Positions 50,512 through 60,003 of a DNA stretch of 64,000 bases are shown here, piece by piece. The position numbers and the translations under genes are program-made. The notes beneath the pieces are model-generated. The model made no database searches. It saw only the letters and a program-made list of their open reading frames with translations, and was not told the origin of the DNA. How positions within the stretch are numbered: the first letter of the stretch is position 1; each line of letters begins with the position of its first letter. Source of the stretch: Butyrivibrio sp. AC2005 (GTDB lineage: Bacteria > Bacillota > Clostridia > Lachnospirales > Lachnospiraceae); NCBI RefSeq assembly GCF_000424145.1, contig NZ_AUJI01000010.1, forward strand, positions 1-64,000, read 5' to 3'.

Positions 50512-52143
50512 TTCTTCTATGAGACTTTCCCCTACTGAGCCTCCATATATCAAAGTCAAAATAACAAGAGGAAGAACAAACAGTAAAATCACACGAACAG
50601 CTTCCGTCATCCCCGGTCTCCTGTTGATATTTGCAGCATGGATAGAATCTGCATAATCCAGTAGTTCTTCAAAGCCCATGGCACACAGCGGAAGAAGCAG
50701 AACAAAATAAGTCAGTGTATACTGCGGCTTTGCTTCCCAGAAGGTATGAAATACAAATCCCCCGATAAAGGCAAGGAAAAGGACAATTTCTCTTCCCTTG
50801 TCTTTTTTTAATATAACATAGGCGTATGACCCAAAGAGTATTATTGCCTGCAAATGATCAAGAAATGCGAGTCCAATCCTGTAAGCTCCATCACTTAAAA
50901 GATATGCAGCAAACCCTGAATGAGCTGCACCGTTAGCAGCTTCTCTGTTTATCCAATATCCCTCGAAGGTGGGATCATCCCACTCAGACGCTAGTTTTTT
51001 GGAGAAAAATTTAAAGCAGTCAAATTTATTGTCCTTAAAATATGCAATGCGTTCTTTAATGTTTTCTTTAGCCAGTTCACCCTGAATATCAGAGTCATAT
51101 CCACTCTCTTCAAGTGTTTCCTTGTTATAACCGTTGTACCAGCCCTCGGCAAGTCCACCCTCCTGTAAGCCCATGGCTATCCATGACAATGAACTTGCTC
51201 CTTTTGGTGCTTCCATTCCTGTACAGTATCCTGTAAGAGCAGTCGGAATGAATGATTGCAGAAGATATCCCAGGATCAACAGCACAGGGAGCATCATCAA
51301 TACTTTATTTTTATGACATATAATGCTGATCAGCGAATGAATGAATATCGCTATAAAAACAATCAGATAATTACTCTTAAAGAGCATTGAAAGGGTTATC
51401 AGCACAGCTGCAAGCACAGCATTTTTTGCATGTTTATTATCAATAAATACAAGTGCATGGTAGACAGCACCTGTAGAGAGTGCAAGCCCCGGGATAGTTC
51501 CATATATAAATGAGCAGTAAAGAAAAAGTGGGAGAAACAAAATGCCCAGAATCAGCACAGATATCTCACTGCGCTTACTTTTTCGACTTATAATCCCTAC
51601 TATATCTGAAATTCTCTTGTAGAAAAGACAGAGACATAACACATTCATTACTCTGAATGCAGTATAGTTTCCAAAGCCGAAGATTTTCCCAAATAAAACC
51701 GAAATCCACACCAGTCCCAATTGATTAGGATATGTAAAGAGATAGCCTCCCGGTTTAAGATCAGAAAAATCACCCGTGCTGATTTTGCGGGCTGCATCCT
51801 GAACCATAACCTGATCCGAAGCAACTACAGCAGCAGACCCAAGTGCAAACATTACTCCAATCAAGCCTATAGCCACCAGTATGACTATCTTAAGTTTTTT
51901 TCTAAAGCTGTCTTCCGAATCTACCCTCTTCACAAAATGACTTATTGCCGTTACTTTTCTTATGCGCCACAAGACAAAGACCGTAATCGCTATAGACACT
52001 ACATTGGATAGTACATTGCCTTTATAAAAATGTGTCACTTCGTATACATCAACAAGACAGGTATTGTAAATGCATATAAACAATAAAAATGAAATTATTA
52101 TCCAGAAAAGGACAGATACCAGTGCGTTGTATATTTTATGCAC
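50473..52143 (-). CDS. GT-C-like polytopic membrane glycosyltransferase
   Basis: 556 residues from the GTG at 52143 (GGAGG five bases upstream, within the end of the preceding gene); a TTG four codons earlier is less likely. About twelve helices. The first big outside loop has ASDQVMVQDAARKIS and the PNQLGLVW turn, as in GT39/PMT-like enzymes where the Asp is catalytic. A periplasm-type loop around 310-390 (GMEAPKGASS, YNKETLEESGYDSD) is rich in polar residues. It overlaps the upstream gene by 8 bp and the convergent 48607 gene by 39 bp. Confidence 0.85.
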   Translation of the reverse strand: MHKIYNALVSVLFWIIISFLLFICIYNTCLVDVYEVTHFYKGNVLSNVVSIAITVFVLWRIRKVTAISHFVKRVDSEDSFRKKLKIVILVAIGLIGVMFALGSAAVVASDQVMVQDAARKISTGDFSDLKPGGYLFTYPNQLGLVWISVLFGKIFGFGNYTAFRVMNVLCLCLFYKRISDIVGIISRKSKRSEISVLILGILFLPLFLYCSFIYGTIPGLALSTGAVYHALVFIDNKHAKNAVLAAVLITLSMLFKSNYLIVFIAIFIHSLISIICHKNKVLMMLPVLLILGYLLQSFIPTALTGYCTGMEAPKGASSLSWIAMGLQEGGLAEGWYNGYNKETLEESGYDSDIQGELAKENIKERIAYFKDNKFDCFKFFSKKLASEWDDPTFEGYWINREAANGAAHSGFAAYLLSDGAYRIGLAFLDHLQAIILFGSYAYVILKKDKGREIVLFLAFIGGFVFHTFWEAKPQYTLTYFVLLLPLCAMGFEELLDYADSIHAANINRRPGMTEAVRVILLFVLPLVILTLIYGGSVGESLIEESIPCLYNYKITK

Positions 52144-53401
52144 GTTTTCCTCCAATTCTTCTCACAAGATCCAGTGCGACTATAAAATATGTCACAATCT
52201 GAATCGCGGACAGTACTGTAATAGGCACTACTGCCTCCTTAAAGAGAACAGCTATATATACAAGCATGGAATTAACATTCATAATCGCACAAACCCACAG
52301 CTTATCTCTGCACACAGCCAGGCACAATGCTGTCATAAGAAGTACTATGGCATAATCATATCGCTCATGCATTCCCGGAAGGAACATACAGCAGGTCCAT
52401 GCCAAAAACAACCCAAAGTAAAGAACATTCTCTTTCTTCTCAAGGAAATTCCTGTGATAAAGAACATATACAGCGAACACCCCCAAAACAGCGGCAGCTA
52501 TCAGCACTGCAGGTTTTGTGAGCAGTTCATCATAATTATCCAATCCAAAATTATAAAAATTCGGATAAAAGGATACCATTCCATATCCTTCGGTAGAAAC
52601 CTCCTGTGTCTGAAGAAAATATGCAAGATATGTCGCCTTTAACCCTCTGTGACACAGTACACATGGAAGCCCCATTATCAGGAAAATAACAGGTACCCAG
52701 AAGAACTCCAGGATGCTGTATTTCTTTTTGGCAAAATAAAGTACCAGGAACAGCGGAACAAAGAATATTGCCTGGAGCTTAAAGCTAAAGGATATCGAAA
52801 GAAAAACAAATGCCAATCTGTAATTATCCTTAAGAAGGTAATATAAGGAAATCACAAGAAAAACAACGTAAATAGCATCACACTGCTTCCAGAGAGAGCC
52901 ATTCCATATGACAAAGGGCAAAAGAAGAGTGAGTGCCGCAGCAAAGGAAGCTGTGAGCTTTGCCTTTTTTTCCTGGGTTCCCCTCTCGTTAAGGATTATC
53001 AAAAGAACCTTTTTTATAAATACCGCACTTACAAATTCCGCCACCATAGAGAATAATGCTATAGGAATGTATGGCTCACAGGGAAAAAGAGAACAGATGG
53101 CATACATCACATTATAGGGAACATAATAGTCACCTATATCCTTTGATAAACCGCCAAAGAAGCCATATTCCCTATAGGCGAGAGTCCAGGGAAGATAATA
53201 GCTGTTATAGTCAGGTGACAGATCAGTCTCAGGAATCATGAATATCCGCACCAGAACTGCAATAATTACTATGATGGCCAGAGCAAGCTTATCCAGATTT
53301 GAGTTAACAAAATCGATAATTACCCTGTCAAGCTTAGTTACTCCGTCATCGCTGTAGTGTTTTTTATTATTCATCTTATCTGTTCCCAAGAAAGTTTCCA
53401 C
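52136..53401 (-). CDS. Gpi18-like (COG5542-type) membrane mannosyltransferase family protein
   Basis: 421 residues from a GTG; an ATG nine codons downstream is also possible. About ten helices. The first loop ETDLSPDYNSYYLPW (about 54-68) with DYNSYYLPW, the WNGSLWKQCDAIYV segment (about 163-176) and the late LPGMHERYDYA (about 347-357) match the pattern of bacterial relatives of Gpi18/PIG-V mannosyltransferases, which use polyprenyl- or dolichyl-phosphate sugars. It sits in a run of three membrane transferase-like genes, consistent with side-chain addition outside the cell. Confidence 0.85.
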   Translation of the reverse strand: METFLGTDKMNNKKHYSDDGVTKLDRVIIDFVNSNLDKLALAIIVIIAVLVRIFMIPETDLSPDYNSYYLPWTLAYREYGFFGGLSKDIGDYYVPYNVMYAICSLFPCEPYIPIALFSMVAEFVSAVFIKKVLLIILNERGTQEKKAKLTASFAAALTLLLPFVIWNGSLWKQCDAIYVVFLVISLYYLLKDNYRLAFVFLSISFSFKLQAIFFVPLFLVLYFAKKKYSILEFFWVPVIFLIMGLPCVLCHRGLKATYLAYFLQTQEVSTEGYGMVSFYPNFYNFGLDNYDELLTKPAVLIAAAVLGVFAVYVLYHRNFLEKKENVLYFGLFLAWTCCMFLPGMHERYDYAIVLLMTALCLAVCRDKLWVCAIMNVNSMLVYIAVLFKEAVVPITVLSAIQIVTYFIVALDLVRRIGGKRA

Positions 53402-53410
53402 CTTTAGATA

Positions 53411-55000
53411 TTAGTCTTTAATAACCACCCTGTTCTTGTGATAGTATTCAGCCATAGCCTGGTTCAGCCAATCCTTTTCATCCCTGGTAATATCCGAAAA
53501 GAACAGAAGGTGAGGTTGAACGGAGTAAGGAGTCAGTACAACATCTTCTACCCCATCATCCTTAAGCACTTCAAGCCTTGAATCAAACTCGTTTCTGTAG
53601 CGTGATGCTTCTCCGCTAATAACATCCACCATAGCAGTGGTAGCAGTATACAAATCAGGATCAGGCTTAACCGCAAGAAGCGACCCGGCTATAAATGCTG
53701 CGGAAACAGCAAACACAACCCTGGTTGCGTGCTGACCGAGAAAAGCGTCCTCCAAAAGGTCCTTCGGTTTTCTCTTTGCAAGAGCATCTCCGTCAATAAG
53801 TTTAGCGGGCTTAATCACATATCTGATCCACCCACACATATAGCCTATGATCAGAACCAAAAGAAGCATCCCCTGCATAAAAAATAAAGCCTGTATTCTT
53901 CCTGCTTCAATATTGCCTGTGGCATAAATCGGAGGTGTTATGGACGCTGCCGTCAGCAAAAAACAGAATGCCGTAAAAATCACCGGATGCTCAAATCCGT
54001 AAAATCTCTTAATGCGTCCTGTTGCCTTCCATAAAAAAGGAATTAAAAATACCAGAAGAATAATTACAGGCCATGTCAGCCATTTGCCAAGCATGGCATC
54101 CATAGTGTAATAAATCGCCATCAGCACTGCCTTTATCGGATTAAATACAGAAGAAGCCGATCTTACACGATTGCCGGGGGCAATTACCGAAAGCAAAAGA
54201 CCTACAAGCTGACATATAGCAGGAATATACACTCTTCTAAGCCCGGTAAATCTCTCGGCAATTGTTACTATCACATGTTTTCTATACTCGATCTGTTTTT
54301 CAAGAGGAGCATTTTCAGAAACACCTGATATTATTGATACTATTAAAATACAAACCGATATTATTCCAAGACTGAGGGAGGTCATATAATTTGCTCCACC
54401 CAGAAGAAATCCCATCACAGACAACACAGGCACCATGTAACCTTTAACAATTTCGGCGCCTGCAAGCTTGAGTATAATACCAAGCCACAAAAGGGCAAAA
54501 CCAAACATGAAAAGATAGTTAATTGCCCCACTATACCAGAAAAAGCCCTCTACCCTGGAAGCTCCCACAGGCATACACTGAACCAGCATAAAAAACATAA
54601 TGCTTGTTATGCATCCCGCAAGATGTTTTTCCACTCTCAGAATGCCCGTCAGAAGCTGCTTTAAAAAGTACCACAATCCCAGAGCGAACATGGACAGGAC
54701 ACTCCATGTTCCAAGGAAATATAAATGTTCGTCAAACACACTCGGTGCAAGCGCAGTAAGTGTATTGCTAAAATATACCCCGGTCCAGTTAAAGTAATAC
54801 CAAATTCCCATATATACAGCTTTGATCAGTGCTGGCAAAAAGCCTCCCGAAGAGTAAGCTTCATGAACTTCAAAGGCCATACTGAAATCATCTGCAGACG
54901 GCACATTATAAAAAGCCACGATAAGTATGGGAAGAACAGCTGCTACATTAACAAGAAACAGAATTATTCTTAGTGCTTTTAGCCTGATATTCCTTTTCAT
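53411..55000 (-). CDS. Polytopic membrane protein of unknown function (possibly DUF6056, GT-C-like)
   Basis: 529 residues, about eleven helices, ending in a soluble piece of about 90 residues (DLYTATTAMVDVISGEASRYRNEFDSR, VLTPYSVQPHLLFFSDI). The first loop, YNVPSADDFSMAFEVHEAY (about 27-45), has an Asp-Asp pair in the usual GT-C position, and KWYNFNWTGVYFSNTL-like sequence follows (about 68-84). I recall such proteins as DUF6056 from Lachnospiraceae polysaccharide clusters; unverified. It lies between the aminotransferase and the Gpi18-like gene, 10-18 bp from each. Confidence 0.82.
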   Translation of the reverse strand: MKRNIRLKALRIILFLVNVAAVLPILIVAFYNVPSADDFSMAFEVHEAYSSGGFLPALIKAVYMGIWYYFNWTGVYFSNTLTALAPSVFDEHLYFLGTWSVLSMFALGLWYFLKQLLTGILRVEKHLAGCITSIMFFMLVQCMPVGASRVEGFFWYSGAINYLFMFGFALLWLGIILKLAGAEIVKGYMVPVLSVMGFLLGGANYMTSLSLGIISVCILIVSIISGVSENAPLEKQIEYRKHVIVTIAERFTGLRRVYIPAICQLVGLLLSVIAPGNRVRSASSVFNPIKAVLMAIYYTMDAMLGKWLTWPVIILLVFLIPFLWKATGRIKRFYGFEHPVIFTAFCFLLTAASITPPIYATGNIEAGRIQALFFMQGMLLLVLIIGYMCGWIRYVIKPAKLIDGDALAKRKPKDLLEDAFLGQHATRVVFAVSAAFIAGSLLAVKPDPDLYTATTAMVDVISGEASRYRNEFDSRLEVLKDDGVEDVVLTPYSVQPHLLFFSDITRDEKDWLNQAMAEYYHKNRVVIKD

Positions 55001-55018
55001 GCTCTGCTCCGAATAAGA

Positions 55019-56194
55019 TTATTTAAATGAATTGATGCAATCAATAACATACGATTGCTCTTCATCAGTCATTCCTGAATAAATTGGTAGTGAAATTACC
55101 TCTTTCGCATAACTCTCCGTGATAGGGAATGCCCCCTCACTAAATCCAAGATAATTATATGCCTCAGAAAGATGCGGTGGAATAGGATAATGAATTATGG
55201 TTGTTATGTTTTTCTCTGCAAGATAGTTCATAAATTCATCCCTGCGTTCCTTTATCCTGACCACATACTGATGCCATACACTGGTAGCACCGGCGCAAAT
55301 CTGCGGTTTGATAATGAGCGGATTGGTTATGCCCTTAGCATATTTCCCGGCAATTTGATATCTTTCGTTATTTATCTCATTTAAATATTTCAGGCGGACT
55401 CTTAAAAGTCCTGCCTGCATTTCATCAAGTCTTGAGTTAGCACCCACGACCATATTATGATAGCGCTTCTCACTACCATAATTACGATATATTTTCATAA
55501 GACGCGCAAGCTCGGGGTCATCTGTTGTTATTGCCCCTGCATCTCCAAACGCCCCCATATTCTTTGACGGGTAAAAAGAGAAGCATCCTATATCTCCAAA
55601 GCTTCCTGTCATTTTTCCGTCAAAGCAGGCTCCATGAGACTGAGCACAATCTTCCACAAGCTTCAGATCATATTTTCTGCAGAGTTCCTGAACCTTGTCC
55701 ATTCTCGCAGACTGTCCGTAGAGGTGAACTACCAATATAGCCTTGGTTTTATCTGTTATTTTCTCCTCTATCTTATCCACGTCTATCTGATAATATTCAT
55801 CAGGTTCTACAAAAACAGGTGTAGCGTCATTGATGGTTATTCCCATAACACTGGCTATGTATGTATTTCCCTGAACTATGACTTCATCACCCTTGCCGAT
55901 TCCAAGAACCCTGAAAGCAAGCCAGAGGGCATCAAGACCGCTGGCTAGTCCTACACTATAATTCGTGCCTACATAAGCAGCAAATTCCTTCTCAAAGCTC
56001 TCCACCTCTTTACCAAGAATATACCAGCCTGAGCGGAGCACCTCGAGCGCCTTTGCTTCGTATTCGTCCTGATGCTTAAAGAATCCGCGATCCATGCGGC
56101 TCTGCATTATTTTATCCATGGTCCCCTCATCTGTCAGCTTCGCTGACACCTTCCCCCTAGGGGAAGGCTTTATTATAGTATTCTCAATCTTCAA
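55019..56194 (-). CDS. DegT/DnrJ/EryC1-family sugar aminotransferase with repeat-derived N-terminus
   Basis: 391 residues as drawn from the TTG at 56194. PLP-dependent transamination of a keto-sugar nucleotide. [33 protein letters not shown] (Asp182), [16 protein letters not shown] with PLP lysine Lys211, and [18 protein letters not shown] are clear; similar enzymes (FdtB, QdtB) act on dTDP-3-keto-6-deoxyhexoses, which could come from RfbB plus a ketoisomerase not seen here. Residues 10-24 are translated from a palindromic repeat. The real start may instead be the ATG at 56119 or 56107, after the repeat; GAGGGG at the repeat edge is close to the first of these. Confidence 0.9.
   Translation of the reverse strand: MKIENTIIKPSPRGKVSAKLTDEGTMDKIMQSRMDRGFFKHQDEYEAKALEVLRSGWYILGKEVESFEKEFAAYVGTNYSVGLASGLDALWLAFRVLGIGKGDEVIVQGNTYIASVMGITINDATPVFVEPDEYYQIDVDKIEEKITDKTKAILVVHLYGQSARMDKVQELCRKYDLKLVEDCAQSHGACFDGKMTGSFGDIGCFSFYPSKNMGAFGDAGAITTDDPELARLMKIYRNYGSEKRYHNMVVGANSRLDEMQAGLLRVRLKYLNEINNERYQIAGKYAKGITNPLIIKPQICAGATSVWHQYVVRIKERRDEFMNYLAEKNITTIIHYPIPPHLSEAYNYLGFSEGAFPITESYAKEVISLPIYSGMTDEEQSYVIDCINSFK
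56123..56168 (+). repeat. Double-hairpin repeat (copy B), within the aminotransferase 5' end
   Basis: Starts CCCCTCATCTGTCAGC like copy A. Two hairpins: GTCAGC/GCTGAC with loop TTC (56133-56147) and CCTTCCCC/GGGGAAGG with a 3-nt loop (56149-56167). It is the most complete copy in the window. On the minus strand it is in frame with the aminotransferase and would encode about 15 residues of its N-terminus. Confidence 0.85.
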
Positions 56195-56206
56195 AATATC
56201 AGCCTT

Positions 56207-57265
56207 TTAAATGTTATCTCTCCGTTTAACGTATCCTGCATACCAGTCAACAAAGCGGTGTATACCTTCCTTAAGAGGCATATCCGGCTTGAAGTCGAAA
56301 TCATTCATAAGATCATCAACATCCGCAAAAGTTGCCTCTACATCACCGGGCTGCATGGGAAGCAGTTCCCTATGTGCCTCGAAATCGAAATCTTCCGGAA
56401 GACACCCGTGAGCAACGAGCTCCTTCTGAAGAATATCAACGAAATCCATGAGGTTCTCAGGATTGTGATTACCAATGTTATAAACCTTATATCTGTTACC
56501 CTTCTCATCCTCATCGGGTGTACTCTGCATAACATTAACAACTCCGGTAACGATATCATCTACATAAGTAAAATCTCTTCTGCAGTTACCATAATTGAAG
56601 ATCTGAATGGTATCACCCTTAAGAAGCTTATCTGCAAAGAGGAACAATGCCATGTCCGGACGTCCCATAGGTCCATAAACCGTGAAGAATCTAAGACCTG
56701 TTGTAGCCATACCATAGAGGTTACTGTAGGAATAAGCAAAAAGCTCGTTTGATTTCTTAGTGGCAGCATAAAGTGAAAGCGGATGATCTACCTGATCCTT
56801 TGTTGAAAAAGGAAGCTTTGTGTTTCCGCCGTAAACACTTGAGCTGGATGCATATACGAGATGCTCTACCTTGGGATCTGAATGTCTGCATGCCTCAAGA
56901 ATGTTGTAAAATCCGATTACATTTGCCTCTATATAGGCGCCGGGATTCTCAATTGAATAACGGACACCTGCCTGAGCCGCAAGATTTACAACAACCGCAG
57001 GCTTATACTGTGCAAAAACAGCATCCACTGCTGCCTTGTCAGCAATATCTCCCTTAACAAATATAAAGTTTTCATATTTAGAAAGATTTTCCAGTCTCTC
57101 TTCCTTTAGTCTTACATCGTAATAATCGTTTACATTGTCATATCCGACTACCTTTATATCTTCAAATGAATCAAGAAGTCTTACTGCAAGATGCGAACCG
57201 ATAAATCCGGCAGCGCCTGTAATAAGGACGGTTTTACCATTAAGTTTTACATTTTTTTCTTTCAT
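56207..57265 (-). CDS. UDP-glucuronate 4-epimerase-like NAD-dependent epimerase
   Basis: 352 residues, extended SDR. GAAGFIGSHLA (17-27) binds NAD, GYDNVNDYYDVRLKEERL (41-58) is typical of the GlcA 4-epimerase (LpsL/CapI) group, NLAAQAGVRYSIENP (94-108) follows, catalytic Tyr166 and Lys170 are in YAATKKSNE, and RFFTVYGPMGRPDMAL is the substrate region. It should make UDP-galacturonate from UDP-glucuronate. First leftward gene of the polysaccharide locus, with a promoter that overlaps that of the divergent flippase gene. A related UDP-GlcNAc epimerase activity cannot be ruled out. Confidence 0.92.
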   Translation of the reverse strand: MKEKNVKLNGKTVLITGAAGFIGSHLAVRLLDSFEDIKVVGYDNVNDYYDVRLKEERLENLSKYENFIFVKGDIADKAAVDAVFAQYKPAVVVNLAAQAGVRYSIENPGAYIEANVIGFYNILEACRHSDPKVEHLVYASSSSVYGGNTKLPFSTKDQVDHPLSLYAATKKSNELFAYSYSNLYGMATTGLRFFTVYGPMGRPDMALFLFADKLLKGDTIQIFNYGNCRRDFTYVDDIVTGVVNVMQSTPDEDEKGNRYKVYNIGNHNPENLMDFVDILQKELVAHGCLPEDFDFEAHRELLPMQPGDVEATFADVDDLMNDFDFKPDMPLKEGIHRFVDWYAGYVKRRDNI

Positions 57266-57327
57266 TGCTAAAAATTCTCCTTAAAATGATATAATAACAT
57301 GATAGTTAAAAAAGTCCCGGAGGTCAA
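57265..57327. promoter_or_regulatory. Overlapping divergent promoters for the epimerase and flippase genes
   Basis: Leftward: TTGACC (57322-57327), 17 bases, TATCAT (57299-57304). Rightward: perfect TATAAT (57290-57295) with TTGCTA (57265-57270) at a long 19-bp spacing. The -10 boxes are four bases apart and each start point falls inside the other promoter, so both cannot be occupied at once. Confidence 0.6.
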
Positions 57328-57330
57328 TTT

Positions 57331-58866
57331 ATGGGCAGAACAAAGCTCGCTGCCAAAAATATAACATTTGGATACGTAGGGCAACTATGCACCGCGCTGA
57401 TGTCCTTCATTCTGCGCACAATCTTTATTCATCGACTTGCAGAGACTCTCCTTGGCGTCAATGCACTCTATAGCAATATCCTATCACTTCTGTCAATGGC
57501 AGAACTGGGAATAGGTACTGCTCTTAATTTCAGTTTATATGCCCCGGTTGCTAAGGGCGATACGGAAAAAGTCAAATCCTATATGCAGATGTATCGAAAG
57601 GCATACCATACTATCGCCATTGTCGTTGCTGTAATAGGCCTGTCTCTGGTTCCGTTCCTTAAATACCTGGCAAAAAATTCCGGAGATGTTGCTCCAAGCG
57701 ACCTCAGATTCTATTATCTCATCTTTTTGTTTAATACTGTTAGCACTTATTTCGTTTCTTACAAATACAGTCTTGTAAATGCAGAGCAGAAAAACTATAT
57801 ACAGACCAACATAAATACAATCACAAAAATAGTAACTGTATTTTTCCAGATATTAATACTTCTGATTATCCCGAATTTCTATCTGTACTTATTGACAGAT
57901 GCGGCTGTTCAGCTGATACAGAAGATTTTTGTAAACAGTTATCTGAACAAGTTATATCCTTATCTTACAGACAAAAATATAACTCCCCTTACAAAGGATG
58001 AGCATGATGAGGTTTGGAAGAAAACCCGGGCGCTTGTCATGCACAAGGTCGGAGATGTTGCAAGACTTCAGACTGATACGCTTATAATTTCCTCGTTTAT
58101 AGAGGTTAAAGCTGCCGGTCATGTTGATAACTATACTATGGTCACCGGAACCATCGCCAATTTTGTTAATATTATTTTCAACTCCGTCATCTCCGGTTTT
58201 GGTAACCTTATAGCTACAGAGTCTAAGGAAAAACAATTTAAATCCTTTAAGATTTATCGTTTTTTTGCATCATGGGTTTACGGTTTTTCAGCTTGCGGAT
58301 TCTTTATTCTGTTGCAGCCACTCATTTATCTGTGGATTGTAAAAAAATACGGTCCGGAATGGATGCTGAGCACCTTTGCGGTCTACCTGTTTTTGACGGA
58401 TTATTACTTTAAAGGCGACAGAATTGTTCTTTCAAACTTCAAAACCGCGGCAGGAGTTTTTGAGCAGGACAAATACCTGGCCATCATACAGGGAGTTGTA
58501 AATCTTGTTATATCCATAGTTCTGGTTCAAAAAATCGGCCTGGCAGGTATATATATCGGAACCGTTGTATCAGGGCTCATAGCAAATATCACAAAGCCGA
58601 TTATTATTTATAAAGTCTGCTTTGACCGAAGCGCTGCATCATATTTCATTGACAGCCTCAAATACATAATCACGGAAGTCGCAATCATTGGACTGCTTTA
58701 TTTTATCGGAACATTCATCATGAAGGATGTTACAATTATCTCCTTCGGAATTATGATCATAATCGTTACCGTTATTTTCAATGGAATCTTCTGGATTATA
58801 TTCCACAACACAGAAGAGTATTCATATCTTAAGGGCATAGTATTAAGAAAGTTGGGAAGAGCATGA
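57331..58866 (+). CDS. Polysaccharide flippase (Wzx/MOP superfamily)
   Basis: 511 residues with 12-14 membrane helices. The N-terminus (KLAAKNITFGYVGQLCTALMSFILRTIFIHRL, with LLGVNALYSNILSLLSMAELGIGTALNFSLY) is the pattern of Gram-positive polysaccharide flippases such as EpsK/CpsJ types. It would flip lipid-linked repeat units. Strong ribosome site GGAGG seven bases from the ATG. Its last codon overlaps the GH88/105 start (ATGA). Presence of both this and a Wzm/Wzt pair suggests at least two glycans assembled by different routes. Confidence 0.92.
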   Translation: MGRTKLAAKNITFGYVGQLCTALMSFILRTIFIHRLAETLLGVNALYSNILSLLSMAELGIGTALNFSLYAPVAKGDTEKVKSYMQMYRKAYHTIAIVVAVIGLSLVPFLKYLAKNSGDVAPSDLRFYYLIFLFNTVSTYFVSYKYSLVNAEQKNYIQTNINTITKIVTVFFQILILLIIPNFYLYLLTDAAVQLIQKIFVNSYLNKLYPYLTDKNITPLTKDEHDEVWKKTRALVMHKVGDVARLQTDTLIISSFIEVKAAGHVDNYTMVTGTIANFVNIIFNSVISGFGNLIATESKEKQFKSFKIYRFFASWVYGFSACGFFILLQPLIYLWIVKKYGPEWMLSTFAVYLFLTDYYFKGDRIVLSNFKTAAGVFEQDKYLAIIQGVVNLVISIVLVQKIGLAGIYIGTVVSGLIANITKPIIIYKVCFDRSAASYFIDSLKYIITEVAIIGLLYFIGTFIMKDVTIISFGIMIIIVTVIFNGIFWIIFHNTEEYSYLKGIVLRKLGRA

Positions 58867-60002
58867 ATAAAGAAATCATGGAACAGATCATAAAGGTCAC
58901 CGAAAACGATCTCCTTACCATAAATAACTATACTGCAAAAGATGCATTAAAAGACGTTGCCAGGAAAGCATTAAAAAGAGCAACTACTAACAGGGATCCC
59001 CTGTTCTGGCCTGCAGGAATGCTGATGCTTGGCTTATCCGAAGCATCTCTGTCTCCCTCTGACACCGCATCTGAGCTCATTTCACAGGAGTTCAGGGACG
59101 AGATGAAAAATATCCTTTGTGAGTATCTGGATAAATGGATTAAAAATGGCGAGCAGGCTGGCTTTGTCGATGATTCCGTTGCCGGAATGGCTTTGATCAA
59201 ATTATATGAATCCACAGGCGATAAGCGCTATCATCACGGAGCTGCCATGATTGCTAATTTTCTTGCTCAGGCGCCCAAAAATTCCGAGGAAAGTATTATC
59301 TATAATCCTTCCAAGGGCAATGATCTTATCTACGCAGACGGCGCAGGACAATCCGCCATGTTCCTTGCCAGGTACGGCACGGTTTTTCATAAAAGAAATG
59401 CCATTGCCCTTGCCGCAAAACAGCTGTTAGCCTTTCATGCAGATGGCTTTGACAAAAAGTCAGGGCTTCCTTACCATGCATTTTCTCTGTCCCAGGATAA
59501 AAAAGCAGGTATCATCGGATGGGGACGCGCAGTCGGCTGGCTTATGATGGGATATTCTGAAATCCTGTCAAACATTTATAGGGAAGAAAATCACAAAAGT
59601 AACCCTATTGAAGATTCAATTCTAAAAAGCACTATGGATAAACTGATGTCTCAATTCTACAGCCTTATCAAGGTCACTTTGGAATACCAAAGACCTGACG
59701 GCGGCTTTTCATGGCTTCTTCCGGCTACTGAAGGAGAGGCTGACACCTCTGCTACTGCTATGATTGCCTATTCAATGGCTAATTGGTTAAAGAGAGGTAT
59801 GTTCCATTCACATGCTGCCGATTTATCGGAACAGGTACAAAAAGCCGTTCAGGGTGCCGGGGAATTTCTCCTCGAAAACACCGAAAACGGCTCTGTAGGT
59901 CAGTCATTAAGCAGCTGTGAAGATATTGCTGTGCACAGACAGGTATATGGTCATTATCCCTGGGGGCAGGGATGCACGCTTGCGTTCCTTAGTATTCTGT
60001 AA
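58863..60002 (+). CDS. GH88/GH105-like six-hairpin glycosidase (unsaturated glucuronyl/galacturonyl hydrolase family)
   Basis: 379 residues, no signal peptide, so cytoplasmic. The (alpha/alpha)6 family pattern is seen in DPLFWPAGMLMLGLSEA, AGFVDDSVAGMALIKLYESTGD with an Asp in the catalytic position, NDLIYADGAGQSAMFLARYG, GIIGWGRAVGWLMMGYSEIL (GH105-like W-R-GW motif), RPDGGFSW and the final YGHYPWGQGCTLAFL. These enzymes remove unsaturated uronic acids from oligosaccharides made by lyases. Coupling to a flippase gene is unusual; it might instead edit a uronic-acid-containing glycan. Next to a GH115 gene, a uronic-acid theme is evident. Confidence 0.85.
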   Translation: MNKEIMEQIIKVTENDLLTINNYTAKDALKDVARKALKRATTNRDPLFWPAGMLMLGLSEASLSPSDTASELISQEFRDEMKNILCEYLDKWIKNGEQAGFVDDSVAGMALIKLYESTGDKRYHHGAAMIANFLAQAPKNSEESIIYNPSKGNDLIYADGAGQSAMFLARYGTVFHKRNAIALAAKQLLAFHADGFDKKSGLPYHAFSLSQDKKAGIIGWGRAVGWLMMGYSEILSNIYREENHKSNPIEDSILKSTMDKLMSQFYSLIKVTLEYQRPDGGFSWLLPATEGEADTSATAMIAYSMANWLKRGMFHSHAADLSEQVQKAVQGAGEFLLENTENGSVGQSLSSCEDIAVHRQVYGHYPWGQGCTLAFLSIL

Positions 60003-60003
60003 C

